This document shows, piece after piece, positions 7,766 to 16,987 of a stretch of DNA of 64,000 nucleotides. How positions within the stretch are numbered: the first letter of the stretch is position 1; each line of letters starts with the position of its first letter. Both the position numbers and the translations under genes were made by a program. The DNA is taken from positions 1 through 64,000 of the forward strand of contig NZ_CALWXV010000005.1 of assembly GCF_944385615.1 (NCBI RefSeq), given 5' to 3'. Origin of the DNA: an uncultured Flavonifractor sp. GTDB taxonomy: Bacteria > Bacillota > Clostridia > Oscillospirales > Oscillospiraceae. Below the pieces are notes generated by a model that did not search any database, was not told the DNA's origin, and saw nothing but the letters and a program-made list of their open reading frames with translations.

Positions 7766-9250
7766 ATGGACAAAATCGGGTTTGACAATCAGCAATATCT
7801 GGAGCTCCAATCGGCGCACATCCGGGAGCGGATCCGCCAGTTCGACAATAAGCTCTACCTGGAGTTTGGCGGCAAGCTCTTTGACGACTACCACGCCTCC
7901 CGGGTGCTGCCGGGATTTGAGCCGGACAGCAAGATCCGTATGCTCAAGGAGCTGCGGGACTCGGTGGAGGTGGTGATTGCCATCTGCGCCAACGATATTG
8001 AGAAAAACAAGGTCCGTGGGGACCTGGGCATCACCTACGACGTGGACGTGCTGCGGCTGATCGACGCCTTCCGCAGCCAGGGCCTGCTGGTGGGCAGCGT
8101 GGTAGTCACCCAGTATGCCGGTCAGCCCGCCGCCGACGCCTTCCAGCGTCGTATGGAGCATTTAGGCGTAAAAACCTACCTCCACTACCCCATCGCCGGC
8201 TACCCCCACAACACCACCCTCATCGTCAGCGACGAGGGCTATGGCAAAAACGACTATATCGAGACCACCCGGCCCCTGGTGGTGGTCACCGCCCCCGGCC
8301 CCGGCAGCGGCAAGATGGCGGTATGTCTGTCCCAGCTGTACCACGAGTACAAGCGGGGAATCAAGGCGGGCTATGCCAAATTTGAGACCTTCCCCATCTG
8401 GAATCTGCCCCTTCAGCACCCGGTGAACCTGGCCTATGAGGCGGCCACCGCCGACCTGGGGGATGTGAACATGATCGACCCCTTCCACCTGGCCGCCTAC
8501 AATGTGACCACGGTGAACTACAACCGGGATGTGGAGATCTTCCCTGTCCTGTCCGCCATGTTTGAAAAGATCATGGGAGAGTGCCCCTACAAGTCTCCCA
8601 CCGACATGGGGGTGAATATGGCGGGCAAGTGCATCGTGGACGACGAGGCGGTGTGTGCCGCTGCCCGGCAGGAGATCGTCCGCCGGTACTATGCCGCCCT
8701 GTGTGACCGCCGGGTGGGGGTTGCCGACAACGAACTGGTGTACAAGCTGGAGCTGGTAATGCAGCAGGCCCATGTGGACACCTCCATCCGGTCTGTGGTG
8801 GCCGCCGCCGCCCAGGTGGCCGAAGAGACCGGCAATCCCGCCGGAGCCATCGAGCTGCCTGACGGCGAGGTGGTCACCGGCAAGACCACCGATCTGATGG
8901 GGGCCTCCTCCTCCACCCTGCTCAACGCTTTGAAGCGGCTGGCCGGCATCGACCATGAACACCATTTGATCTCCCGGGAGGCCCTGGAGCCCATTCAGCA
9001 GGTAAAGGTCCACCACCTTGGCTCGGTAAATCCCCGGCTCCATTCCGATGAGATCCTCATCGCCCTGGCCATCTCCGCCACCACCAATCCGCTGGCCAAG
9101 CAGGCCCTGGATCAGCTCTCCGCCCTGCGGGGATGCGAAGCCCACTCCTCTGTCATTCTCTCCCCGGTGGACTCGAGCACTTACAGCCGCCTGGGCCTCC
9201 GCCTTACCTGTGAGCCCCAGTATGAGACCAATAAGCTGTACCATAAGTAA
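7766..9250 (+). CDS. DUF1846 domain-containing protein
   Basis: A 494-aa protein of the DUF1846 family (typical length about 490-500 aa), widespread in Firmicutes and without a firmly established biochemical role. Visible features are KIGFDNQQYLELQSAHIRER at the start, VVVTAPGPGSGKMAVCLSQL (P-loop-like GPGSGK near residue 185), and ATTNPLAKQAL plus SSVDSSTYSRLG-type motifs toward the end. I start at ATG 7766, preceded by GGGACGGAG, rather than at the upstream in-frame ATG 7730. Monocistronic, ending before a bidirectional terminator. Confidence 0.85.
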   Translation: MDKIGFDNQQYLELQSAHIRERIRQFDNKLYLEFGGKLFDDYHASRVLPGFEPDSKIRMLKELRDSVEVVIAICANDIEKNKVRGDLGITYDVDVLRLIDAFRSQGLLVGSVVVTQYAGQPAADAFQRRMEHLGVKTYLHYPIAGYPHNTTLIVSDEGYGKNDYIETTRPLVVVTAPGPGSGKMAVCLSQLYHEYKRGIKAGYAKFETFPIWNLPLQHPVNLAYEAATADLGDVNMIDPFHLAAYNVTTVNYNRDVEIFPVLSAMFEKIMGECPYKSPTDMGVNMAGKCIVDDEAVCAAARQEIVRRYYAALCDRRVGVADNELVYKLELVMQQAHVDTSIRSVVAAAAQVAEETGNPAGAIELPDGEVVTGKTTDLMGASSSTLLNALKRLAGIDHEHHLISREALEPIQQVKVHHLGSVNPRLHSDEILIALAISATTNPLAKQALDQLSALRGCEAHSSVILSPVDSSTYSRLGLRLTCEPQYETNKLYHK

Positions 9251-9292
9251 TTTTTTAGTTTTTTCACTACATTTTGTATTTTATTTGACCAT

Positions 9293-9331
9293 AAAAAATG
9301 GACGCGGCCTTTTTTGCCGCGTCCATTTTTT
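9293..9331. terminator. Bidirectional terminator
   Basis: AAAAAATGGACGCGGC (9293-9308) pairs with 9316-9331 and has A and T runs on both sides. It serves the DUF1846 gene (plus) and the lipoprotein gene (minus). Confidence 0.93.
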
Positions 9332-9341
9332 CGTCTCTGTC

Positions 9342-10172
9342 TCAGGCTGCCAGCGCCTCCGCCGGGATCTCAAAGTCAGCCACATTGTCAAAGTTGAAGC
9401 AATCCATGGTGATCTGCATCTTGCCAATGGTAATGCTGCCTGCCCCCATGCTGGAGAACATCTTGGTCATCATGGCCTGCATCACGTCGGTCATGTCCAT
9501 GTAGTAGCGCACCGGATAGCCGGTCTCCTGGTCGATCCACACGGTGATGGGCATATCCTCCATATCGCTGTACAGATCGCTCAGATCCACAGAGCTGCCC
9601 AGGCTGGACTCCAGGTTGGAGGTGGCGCCGCTGGCCTTCATCACTTCCTCCATGGCATCTCCCCGGATGACGCCGGAGTACTTGTCGGTGGTCATACCGT
9701 TGATCTCCTCAGTACCCTCATAGGCATAGTCAACCCCGCTCTCCAGATAGAGGTCCATGCTCTGCTGGGCGTCATACTGCTGCAAATCGTCAATCTCCAT
9801 GGTCTGCACCGTCCAGCTGGTGCCGTCATACAGATAGGTGCTGCACTGCTCCCCGTCCTGCTGCGCGTAAACGCTCATAGACACAGCACCCAGCTCTCCC
9901 ATGCTCACGGTCATATCGGCCTTCAGCTTCATGGGGTCGTTGAAGCAGGACATATTCATGGTGGTATCTGTCTCGATACTCTGTCCCATGGCCGACATAT
10001 CCATTTCCATAAACATGGTGGCATCCATACTCTGTATGGCGTTGATCTTTTCCAGGGCAGCCTGGATCTTCTCTGCGGAATTGCCTTTGTTGGTGGTACC
10101 GCCGCAGGCAGTGACGGAGAGGGCCAAAAGTCCCCCCAGCGTAAGGGCCGCTGCTCTTCTTCCAAATTTCAT
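9342..10172 (-). CDS. Predicted lipoprotein, DUF6612-like
   Basis: A 276-aa secreted lipoprotein. It has a basic N-terminus and a hydrophobic stretch ending in LSVTAC, so the lipidated cysteine is Cys23. After it comes an acidic, Met-rich domain (MDATMFMEMDMSAMGQS; YEGTEEINGMTTDKYSGVI; VWIDQETGYPVRYYMDMTD). The pattern resembles DUF6612 / LolA-LppX-like lipoproteins in Firmicutes that test a matrix of surface lipid or peptide ligands, but no function is established here. Single gene. Confidence 0.8.
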   Translation of the reverse strand: MKFGRRAAALTLGGLLALSVTACGGTTNKGNSAEKIQAALEKINAIQSMDATMFMEMDMSAMGQSIETDTTMNMSCFNDPMKLKADMTVSMGELGAVSMSVYAQQDGEQCSTYLYDGTSWTVQTMEIDDLQQYDAQQSMDLYLESGVDYAYEGTEEINGMTTDKYSGVIRGDAMEEVMKASGATSNLESSLGSSVDLSDLYSDMEDMPITVWIDQETGYPVRYYMDMTDVMQAMMTKMFSSMGAGSITIGKMQITMDCFNFDNVADFEIPAEALAA

Positions 10173-10386
10173 TGGATGTACCTCCTTCTTTCTTCCATCC
10201 CGCCGTTTCCTACCGGCGGGGTAGGTATCGTAAGTTTACCATACAAACGATCATTTGTCTTGTGTTTTTTCTGAAGGTTTTCTGAAATAGAAAAAAGTTT
10301 ATCTTCCACTGAAAAAAACTCCCCGGCATCAAGGTTTTGGGCCAAAGCCCAAAACGCTTGGCCGAGGACGCTGCCCCCCACGCCAC
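10173..10386. other. Intergenic region, small hairpin only
   Basis: Upstream region of the lipoprotein gene. GGAGGTACATCC by its start is the ribosome site. A 9-bp hairpin (GTTTTGGGC, loop CAAA, 10334-10355) is present. No credible gene was seen. Confidence 0.5.
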
Positions 10387-10417
10387 AAAAAACGAGCCGG
10401 GCTGAGATCAGCCCGGC
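10387..10417 (-). terminator. Terminator of the EF-G-like gene
   Basis: On the minus strand GCCGGGCTGA pairs with TCAGCCCGGC (10396-10417) and is followed by a T run (A's at 10387-10392). Confidence 0.9.
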
Positions 10418-10431
10418 CCTTGCGTATTCTG

Positions 10432-12510
10432 TTAGTCTGCCTCTTCCTGCATCGCCTTGGCGGCCTCGATGGCCTTCTCCTGAGCGGCGGGGGGCGCGTC
10501 CTCATAGCGGACAAAGTGGAAGGTGAAGGAGCCTCTGCCCTGGGTCATGGACCGCAGGTCAATGGCATAGCGGCTCATCTCCGCCATGGGCACCTCGGCC
10601 TCCACCACCTGGTTGCCGTCGCCGTCGGGATTCATACCCATGACCCGGCCACGGCGCTTGTTCAGATCGCCGATGACGTCGCCCATGTAGCTGTCGGGGA
10701 TGGTAACCTTCAGCTCGCCGATGGGCTCCAGCAGCACAGGGCTGGCCTGGGGCATACCGGCCTTGTAGGCCAGCTGCACGGCAGTCTTGAAGGCCATTTC
10801 GGAGGAGTCCACCGGATGGTAGGAGCCGTCAAACAGGGTGGCCTTCAGATACACCACGGGATAGCCCGCCAGCACGCCGTGGACCACGGCCTCCCTCATA
10901 CCCTTTTCCACTGCGGGGAAGTAGTTCTTGGGCACAGCGCCGCCCACGACCTCCTCGCAGAACTGGAGCTCCTCGGTGTCGCCGGGCTCAAAGCGCATCC
11001 ACACGTCGCCGAACTGGCCGTGGCCGCCGGTCTGCTTCTTGTGGCGGCCCTGGACCTCCACCTTCTTGCGGATCTTCTCCCGGTAGGCCACACGGGGCTC
11101 GGACAGCTCGGCATCCACGCCGAAGCGGCTCTTCAGCCGGGAAACGATAACGTCCATCTGCATATCGCCGGTGCCGGAGACCACCATCTGATGGGTCTCG
11201 GCGTTGTTTACCCAGTTGAAGGTCAGATCCTCCTCGTTGAGGCGGGTGAGGCCGGCGGCAATCTTGTCCTCCTGGCCCTTAGTCTTGGGGGAGATGGCCA
11301 CGGAATAGCAGGGCTCGGGGAAGGGGATGGGCTCGATCTTGACCACCTTACGGGGATCGGACAGGGTATCGCCGGTCTTGACCTTGTCCATCTTGCCGAT
11401 GGCGCCGATGTCGCCGCACTCCAGCTCCTTGACCTCCTCGGCCTTCTTGCCCTTCATGACGTACAGGCGGCCCAGCTTTTCAGTGGCGCCGGTACGGGAG
11501 TTGACCATCTGCATATCGGGCTTCAAGTTGCCGGAGAGCACCTTCACATAGGAATACTTGCCGTACTGGTCGGAAACAGTCTTCCACACCAGGGCGCAGG
11601 GCAGAGCGCCGGGGAAGGCCACGAACTCATCCAGCTCACCCTTCTCATTCTCACCCATAAGGGGGCGGCCCTCCAGGGGAGAGGGCAGCAGCTCCACGAT
11701 GATGTCCAGCAGCATACGGGTGCCCAGGCCGGTGATGGCGGAGCCACACACCACAGGGAAGAGGGACAGGTCCTTGACGCCCTGGCGCAGGCCCTGGATC
11801 ATCTCGGCATAGGTGAAGTCCTCGCCGGAGAAGTACTTGTCCATCAGCTCCTCGCTGGTCTCGGCCACGGATTCCTTCAGCGCGTCATACAGCTCGTCCA
11901 GCACCGGCAGCTTCTCCTCGGGCACGTCGATCTCCACGCGCTCGCCCTTGGGGCCGGCCTCAAAGGCACGCTTATGGAGTACGTCGATAAAGCCGATGAC
12001 CTTTTTGTCGGCGTCCCAGATAGGGGCCACCACGGGGGCGATGTTCTTTCCGAAGCGCTCCCGCAGGGTGTCAAAGGCGGCGTTGTAGTCGGAATTGTCC
12101 TCGTCGGTCTTGGAGATGTAGAGCAGCCGGGGCAGCTTGCGCTGCTGGCACAGCTTCCACGCCTTTTCAGCGCCCACGCTCATACCGCCCTTGGCGGAGC
12201 AGACGATGATGGCGGCGTCGGACACCTGAAGGGCCTCCACCACCTCACCGGAGAAGTCGAAATAACCCGGGGTGTCCAGCACATTGATCTTACAGCCGTT
12301 GTACTCAATGGGGGCCACCGCGGTGGAGATGGAAATCTGACGGCGGGTCTCTTCGGGATCATAATCACAAACGGTGTTGCCGTCGGCGGGATTGCCCAGC
12401 CGGGGGGTGCCACCGGTCAAATACAGCATGCTTTCCGCCAGGGAGGTCTTTCCGTTGCCACCGTGTCCCAGCAGACATACGTTGCGGATATTTTGTACGG
12501 AATAGCTCAT
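10432..12510 (-). CDS. Elongation factor G-like translational GTPase (EF-G2 type)
   Basis: Cytosolic GTPase of 692 aa with the full EF-G domain order. G1 is GHGGNGKTS at residues 15-23, G3 is DTPGYFDF, and the G4 position reads SKTD rather than NKMD. Domain II, domain IV (GGHGQFGDVWMRFEP) and domain V follow. The divergent G1 and G4 suggest a second, EF-G2-like paralogue rather than the str-operon fusA, and no ribosomal protein genes adjoin. I use ATG 12510, preceded by AAGGAGAGG; an in-frame ATG at 12594 would lie upstream of the -10. Its exact role in elongation or ribosome rescue is uncertain. Confidence 0.88.
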   Translation of the reverse strand: MSYSVQNIRNVCLLGHGGNGKTSLAESMLYLTGGTPRLGNPADGNTVCDYDPEETRRQISISTAVAPIEYNGCKINVLDTPGYFDFSGEVVEALQVSDAAIIVCSAKGGMSVGAEKAWKLCQQRKLPRLLYISKTDEDNSDYNAAFDTLRERFGKNIAPVVAPIWDADKKVIGFIDVLHKRAFEAGPKGERVEIDVPEEKLPVLDELYDALKESVAETSEELMDKYFSGEDFTYAEMIQGLRQGVKDLSLFPVVCGSAITGLGTRMLLDIIVELLPSPLEGRPLMGENEKGELDEFVAFPGALPCALVWKTVSDQYGKYSYVKVLSGNLKPDMQMVNSRTGATEKLGRLYVMKGKKAEEVKELECGDIGAIGKMDKVKTGDTLSDPRKVVKIEPIPFPEPCYSVAISPKTKGQEDKIAAGLTRLNEEDLTFNWVNNAETHQMVVSGTGDMQMDVIVSRLKSRFGVDAELSEPRVAYREKIRKKVEVQGRHKKQTGGHGQFGDVWMRFEPGDTEELQFCEEVVGGAVPKNYFPAVEKGMREAVVHGVLAGYPVVYLKATLFDGSYHPVDSSEMAFKTAVQLAYKAGMPQASPVLLEPIGELKVTIPDSYMGDVIGDLNKRRGRVMGMNPDGDGNQVVEAEVPMAEMSRYAIDLRSMTQGRGSFTFHFVRYEDAPPAAQEKAIEAAKAMQEEAD

Positions 12511-12571
12511 AGTTTGTTTCCTCTCCTTACATTTGGAATCGCGAGCCGCAGTAGAAATACTGCTGTTGTCC

Positions 12572-12600
12572 ATTATACACGAAGCGCCCGGCACTTACAA
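12572..12600 (-). promoter_or_regulatory. Promoter of the EF-G-like gene
   Basis: On the minus strand TTGTAA (12600-12595), a 17-bp spacer, then a consensus TATAAT (12577-12572). It supports the ATG at 12510. Confidence 0.85.
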
Positions 12601-12643
12601 CAAAAACTTTAGAAAAATCGCGCAAACTCCCCAGTAAAACAGT

Positions 12644-12677
12644 GCAACGCCCCACCGCACAAGCGGTGGGGCGTTGC
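12644..12677. terminator. Hairpin / probable terminator of the fructan operon
   Basis: A perfect 15-bp stem GCAACGCCCCACCGC with loop ACAA. On the minus strand it is followed by ACTGTTTTA, a weak T run, about 95 bases after the fructokinase stop. Confidence 0.65.
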
Positions 12678-12699
12678 GGCAGCTATGCTCCGAAACGCG

Positions 12700-12754
12700 C
12701 CTGCGGGCACAGGCAGGCGGTAAAATCCAATCAGAATCCGTCCTTTCCGGGGAC
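12700..12754 (+). repeat. Intergenic repeat element, copy 2
   Basis: Contains the hairpin CGCCTGC/GCAGGCG and a tail (12729-12754) identical over 26 bases to 59244-59269. Located between the fructokinase stop and the EF-G-like gene. Confidence 0.75.
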
Positions 12755-12771
12755 GCAGCAACGTAAAGGGC

Positions 12772-13731
12772 TTACAACAAAGCCAGCACCTGCTCCGGCT
12801 CCGGCATAGAGCGGATCGCGCCCCGGCGGGTGGTGACCAGATAGGCCGCGGCGTTGGCAAAGCGCAGCATCCGGGAAAGGTCCTCAGAAGTGAGCTGCTC
12901 CAGACCATGTTCCAACAGGAAATTCAGAACGCAGGCACAGAAGGTATCTCCCGCACCGGTGGTCTCGATGACGCCGCCCAGAGACAGGCCGGGCTGAAAC
13001 ACCCGAAGCCCCTGATAGTAGGAAATACTTCCCTGCGCGCCCGCAGTCACATTGACCAGTTGAAGGTTGGGAAATTGAGCGTTCAGCTTGGCCGCTCCGG
13101 CGTTAAAATCGCGCTCCCCGGTGAGAAAGAGCAGCTCATCGTCGGAGATCTTCAGCACGTCGCACTGTGCAAGCCCCCAGTTGATCTGCTCTCTGGCCTG
13201 CTCCAGGCTGCCCCACAGAGGCGGACGGAGGTTGGGGTCAAAAGAGAGGATACAGCCCTCAGACCGGGCCAGCGCCACCGCCTTTTGGGTAGCGCTGCGC
13301 ACAGGTTCGCCGGTGAGGGAAAAAGACCCAAAGTGGAAGATCTTGGCTCCGGCAATGATATCCTCCGGCACTTCGTCCGGGGTGAGGAGGGCGTCCGCTC
13401 CGGGGTCCCGGTAAAAGGAGAAGTCCCGGTCCCCGTTTTCCGCGGTTTTGACAAAGGCCAACGTGGTATGGCTATGGGTATCCACCACCAGGCCGTCCAT
13501 GGAGATCCCCGCCTCCAGGCCCACCTGGCGCAGGAAATGCCCAAACTGGTCGTCTCCCACCTTCCCGATAAACGCGGTCCGCTTGCCCAGCTTGGCCAGC
13601 ATAGCCAGCACGTTGCAGGGCGCGCCGCCGGGGTTGGCTTCATAGAAGGGATTGCCTTGGGCGCTGGCTCCGTTGTGGGTAAAGTCAATCAGCAGCTCGC
13701 CCAGGGCAGCAACATCAATGTTTTTATTCAC
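12772..13731 (-). CDS. Fructokinase (PfkB family carbohydrate kinase)
   Basis: Phosphorylates fructose released by the adjacent GH32 enzyme, feeding glycolysis. At 319 aa it has the normal PfkB length. The first signature is the NPGGAPCNVLAMLAKLG stretch near residues 33-50 and the second is ETTGAGDTFCACVL near residues 256-270, where Asp of GAGD is the catalytic base. It is the last gene of the operon and starts 15 bases after the GH32 stop. Substrate assignment rests on sequence plus context; other hexose kinases of this family are possible. Confidence 0.9.
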   Translation of the reverse strand: MNKNIDVAALGELLIDFTHNGASAQGNPFYEANPGGAPCNVLAMLAKLGKRTAFIGKVGDDQFGHFLRQVGLEAGISMDGLVVDTHSHTTLAFVKTAENGDRDFSFYRDPGADALLTPDEVPEDIIAGAKIFHFGSFSLTGEPVRSATQKAVALARSEGCILSFDPNLRPPLWGSLEQAREQINWGLAQCDVLKISDDELLFLTGERDFNAGAAKLNAQFPNLQLVNVTAGAQGSISYYQGLRVFQPGLSLGGVIETTGAGDTFCACVLNFLLEHGLEQLTSEDLSRMLRFANAAAYLVTTRRGAIRSMPEPEQVLALL

Positions 13732-13746
13732 ACTTCCACCGCCTTC

Positions 13747-15231
13747 TCAAACCATAAGGTCATACTTTTCCACGTCCACCAGGACCTGACCGTCCGCCTC
13801 AAAGGTAATGGCGTCGGCCTCCTGTCGGGTATAGATCACAGAGCTGGCCGCCTGCTCGCCATCGTTGACAAATACCTCCACGCTAAACCGGTCCAGAATG
13901 ATCCGCAGCTTCACTTCCCCGTTCTGAGGCCGCACCAGGAAGCTGCGGGTGTGGACGATATCGTGGGGCAGACCGCTGCGGGTGCGGTCAATTTTCAGGG
14001 TGCTTTCGCTGGGCTTATAGCGGATAATGGTATCGTGGGCGCCGTCCTTGGCCACATGGATGCGGAACCAGCGGTACATCTCGCCTCCGGTGGGCCGGAC
14101 GGTCACGGTCATATCCACGACCCGCCCCTGGATGCCCGGCAGGTTGACCTCCCCGCTGACCGGAATGTCACGATGAAGCACCCGCTGTCCCCGGCAGGCC
14201 TCCAGCTCCCGGACGGGACGCTGGCACAGCCGCCCGTTCCGCAGGAACAGCTCCCGGGGGAGGGTCATCTGGCCAAACCAGCGGCAGTGGGCGGGTTTGG
14301 CTCCCGCCGTAGCCCAGTTCTGCATCCAGGCGATCATGACCCGCCGCCCATCCGGGGTAAGGAGGGTCTGGGGTGCATAGAAGTCCAGACCATAATCCAC
14401 CGCCTGAACCGTCTGACGGTGAAACTCCATGCTCTTGGGATCGCAATCTCCAATCAGGCACAGGGCGTTATTGCCCGCGTGGAACTCCAGACCGATGGGG
14501 TACATATCCTGGGGGCTGGTAAGAAGGATCTGCCCGCCGTCCAGAGGGAAGAAATCAGGACATTCCCACATTTTCCCGTACTGATTGTGGCAGGCGTCCA
14601 GGGTACGGACATAGTCCCACTTCAGTGCATCCCTGCTTTGGTAGAGGAGAATGGCCCCGCTGTCATCGGGAGTTCGGTTGCCGATAACGGCATAGTAGGT
14701 TCCGTCCGCCGCTTGCCACACCTTGGGGTCCCGGAAATCTATTGCGCTGCCCCCCTCCGGCAGGTCATTTTTGGTCAGCACCGGGTTGAGGGCGTACTTC
14801 TCGTAGTTTAATCCATCGCCAATGGCTACGCACTGGGTCTGGATATCCCGGAGGAACCCCTCTTCATCCCGCTCCCGCTGCACGCCGGTGTACATCAGCA
14901 GCTGCCGCCCGTCGGGCAGCTCCACCGCGCCGCCGGAAAAGCAGCCGGCAGCGTCAAAGGGCTGGTCGGGGGCCAGGGCGGCGGGCAGCCGCTCCCAGTG
15001 GATGAAATCCTCTGTGGTCAGGTGTCCCCAGTGCATGGGGCCCCACTCATTGGAATAGGGGTGGTACTGGTAGAACAGGTGGCACTTTCCTTGGTAGAAG
15101 GAAAAGCCGTTGGGGTCGTTCATCCAGCCGATGGTGGGGGTGGCGTGGAACGCGGGGCGCTCCGCCGCCGGGATGTGGGGCCCATACTGGGCTTCAAACT
15201 CTCGTGCCTTTTGCAGCTGTGTGCTAACCAT
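13747..15231 (-). CDS. Glycoside hydrolase family 32 (sucrose / fructan hydrolase)
   Basis: Hydrolyses beta-fructosidic bonds in sucrose, sucrose-6-phosphate or fructo-oligosaccharides. The 494 aa contain the three GH32 motifs: WMNDPNG at 36-42 with nucleophile Asp39, FRDPKVW with the stabilising Asp, and WECPDFF with the acid/base Glu. A C-terminal beta-sandwich runs from about residue 340. There is no signal peptide, so it acts in the cytosol on imported sugar. Neighbours are an ABC importer and fructokinase. An ABC rather than PTS importer suggests unphosphorylated substrate, such as short fructans. Confidence 0.93.
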   Translation of the reverse strand: MVSTQLQKAREFEAQYGPHIPAAERPAFHATPTIGWMNDPNGFSFYQGKCHLFYQYHPYSNEWGPMHWGHLTTEDFIHWERLPAALAPDQPFDAAGCFSGGAVELPDGRQLLMYTGVQRERDEEGFLRDIQTQCVAIGDGLNYEKYALNPVLTKNDLPEGGSAIDFRDPKVWQAADGTYYAVIGNRTPDDSGAILLYQSRDALKWDYVRTLDACHNQYGKMWECPDFFPLDGGQILLTSPQDMYPIGLEFHAGNNALCLIGDCDPKSMEFHRQTVQAVDYGLDFYAPQTLLTPDGRRVMIAWMQNWATAGAKPAHCRWFGQMTLPRELFLRNGRLCQRPVRELEACRGQRVLHRDIPVSGEVNLPGIQGRVVDMTVTVRPTGGEMYRWFRIHVAKDGAHDTIIRYKPSESTLKIDRTRSGLPHDIVHTRSFLVRPQNGEVKLRIILDRFSVEVFVNDGEQAASSVIYTRQEADAITFEADGQVLVDVEKYDLMV

Positions 15232-15267
15232 AGAATCTCATCCTTTGATGTAATTTGAGTGCAAAAC

Positions 15268-16971
15268 TTAGCTTTCCGCCCCGGTATAGCGGTCATAGGC
15301 GGCCTGATAGACCTGAAGCAGGTCGTCCATGCCGCATTTTTGGACCAGGAATTGCTTATATTCCTCCCACTCTTCATCGGTGATGGGGCCGCCCCCCTGG
15401 CCGCCGTTTTTCAGCCAAAGGCCCTCCTGCTCCCGGACAGCCGTCTCAAAGTCCGGTTTATGCCAGTCCAGGGTCTCCATCTCCATGCTGGTAAAGGTAC
15501 AGTCCACCGGATAGACGCTGGTGTCCTTCACATAGGGCATCCAGTCCTCGGCCAGCCAGGTCAGACGGTTGATGGCGTTGGGCTCCATATAAAAGACGTC
15601 CCGGTAATACTCCGCCAGAATCAGTTTGGGGCCGTAGGTCTCATACTGGTTGCGCAGCTCTCCGGCGCTCTTGCCGTATTTCTCTTTGGCCTCTTCATCT
15701 GTGATGGACATCCACATGTCGTTTTCATCCTGACCGGTGAAGTAGACGCCGATGGGACCATAGTGCAGCTGCATCATCGTCTCCCCGTCGTACCACTGGT
15801 CAAAGAACTTCAGCAGATTGATGGGACTCTGGCACTTGCCGGTAATACACAGCTGGCCGGAGGTGATGGGAGAGCCGGGGCGGATGGTGATCTCGCAGAC
15901 ATCCTCATACTGGGTGCCCTTCGGGCCGGACAGGGGCGGCAGAAACACATAGTCGTCGGCATACTCCCCCATCAGCTCGTCGATGTACCACCAGGTGGAC
16001 ACCCCCACATAGCCCTGCTGGCACTTGGCCATGAGCTGGCTGTCGCTCTGGCTGAACATCTCTACATCCATAAGGCCCTCGCTGAACCAGGTGTGGAAGT
16101 AGTCCATACAGTCCCGGTAGGCGTCGGAGACACAGACAAATTCCACGGTACCATCGCTTTTCAGGTGCAGGTCATTGCACACGTCGTTGGGCCAGTTGGT
16201 AAAGCCAAAGCCGGAGTAAAAGATATTCTGGCCCCAGCACCACTGGTCAAAGCCGGTGGACATGGGAATGGTGGAACCTGCGGCATTGCCGTAGTAGGTG
16301 TGGGACATATCGTTTTCCTGGAAGGCTTTCAGGGCGTCGTGGAGCTCGTCCAGCGTGGTGGGTACCGGCAGACCCAGCTCGTCCAGCCACGCCTTGTTAA
16401 TCATGCTGAACTGGGGGATGGTATAGATGGAGTAAGCGTCGTCCAGGTCCGCGCCGATCCCGGCGGTGGTCATCTGCTCCCCGGATGGCAGCCCGTAGAT
16501 CTTGCCGTCCTCCTGGGTGATGGCGGCCCTAATCTCCGGGTGCTCCTCCAGAATGGCGCACAGGTTGGGCATGATGTCTTCGGTCAGATAGGGAGTCAGG
16601 TCCAGGAAGGTGCCGTCATCCCCATACCGGGCCAGATCATAGTTGGAAAAGCCCACGCCCATAAAGGCGTCTGGGTACTGGCCGCCGGTAATGCGGATGT
16701 TCACTTGCTCGGCCAGAGAATCGGACATGGTTTCCCAGTTGATCTTGATGCCCACATTCTCCTGCAGCGCGTTGAGTACCTCGTTGTTTTCATAGCCGCT
16801 GGACAGCGCGGAGATGCCCCCCATGATGTTAAATTCCGTCTGCTCGGTGTTGGGGTTGATTTCTCCGGTGTTCACGTTGTTTACCAGACCGCTGGAGCAC
16901 CCGGACAAGCCCGACACCAGCAGAACAGCCGTCAGGGAGGCGGCAAGTCCCCGTTTCCAATGTTGTTTCAT
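15268..16971 (-). CDS. Extracellular solute-binding lipoprotein (family 1, LipO-like)
   Basis: A 567-aa sugar-capture lipoprotein of a CUT1-type ABC importer. The N-terminus is basic-hydrophobic and ends in the lipobox LSGC (Cys25). The length over 500 aa and aromatic-rich sequence fit the LipO-like binding proteins that pair with LplB/LplC/YtcP permeases. The gene sits directly before the permeases' 3' end in the operon (gap 16 bp). Its ligand is probably fructan or sucrose, judged from the following GH32 and fructokinase. Confidence 0.9.
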   Translation of the reverse strand: MKQHWKRGLAASLTAVLLVSGLSGCSSGLVNNVNTGEINPNTEQTEFNIMGGISALSSGYENNEVLNALQENVGIKINWETMSDSLAEQVNIRITGGQYPDAFMGVGFSNYDLARYGDDGTFLDLTPYLTEDIMPNLCAILEEHPEIRAAITQEDGKIYGLPSGEQMTTAGIGADLDDAYSIYTIPQFSMINKAWLDELGLPVPTTLDELHDALKAFQENDMSHTYYGNAAGSTIPMSTGFDQWCWGQNIFYSGFGFTNWPNDVCNDLHLKSDGTVEFVCVSDAYRDCMDYFHTWFSEGLMDVEMFSQSDSQLMAKCQQGYVGVSTWWYIDELMGEYADDYVFLPPLSGPKGTQYEDVCEITIRPGSPITSGQLCITGKCQSPINLLKFFDQWYDGETMMQLHYGPIGVYFTGQDENDMWMSITDEEAKEKYGKSAGELRNQYETYGPKLILAEYYRDVFYMEPNAINRLTWLAEDWMPYVKDTSVYPVDCTFTSMEMETLDWHKPDFETAVREQEGLWLKNGGQGGGPITDEEWEEYKQFLVQKCGMDDLLQVYQAAYDRYTGAES

Positions 16972-16987
16972 GGTCCTATCTCCTTTC

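Noticed and set aside
10334..10355. Small hairpin GTTTTGGGC-CAAA as a terminator
   Set aside because: No T run on either strand and the gene that could use it already has a better terminator at 10387.
10420..12612. Long plus-strand ORF of 730 aa opposite the EF-G-like gene
   Set aside because: Antisense shadow of a GC-rich gene: His/Gly/Leu-rich, no family features, opposite a complete translation factor.
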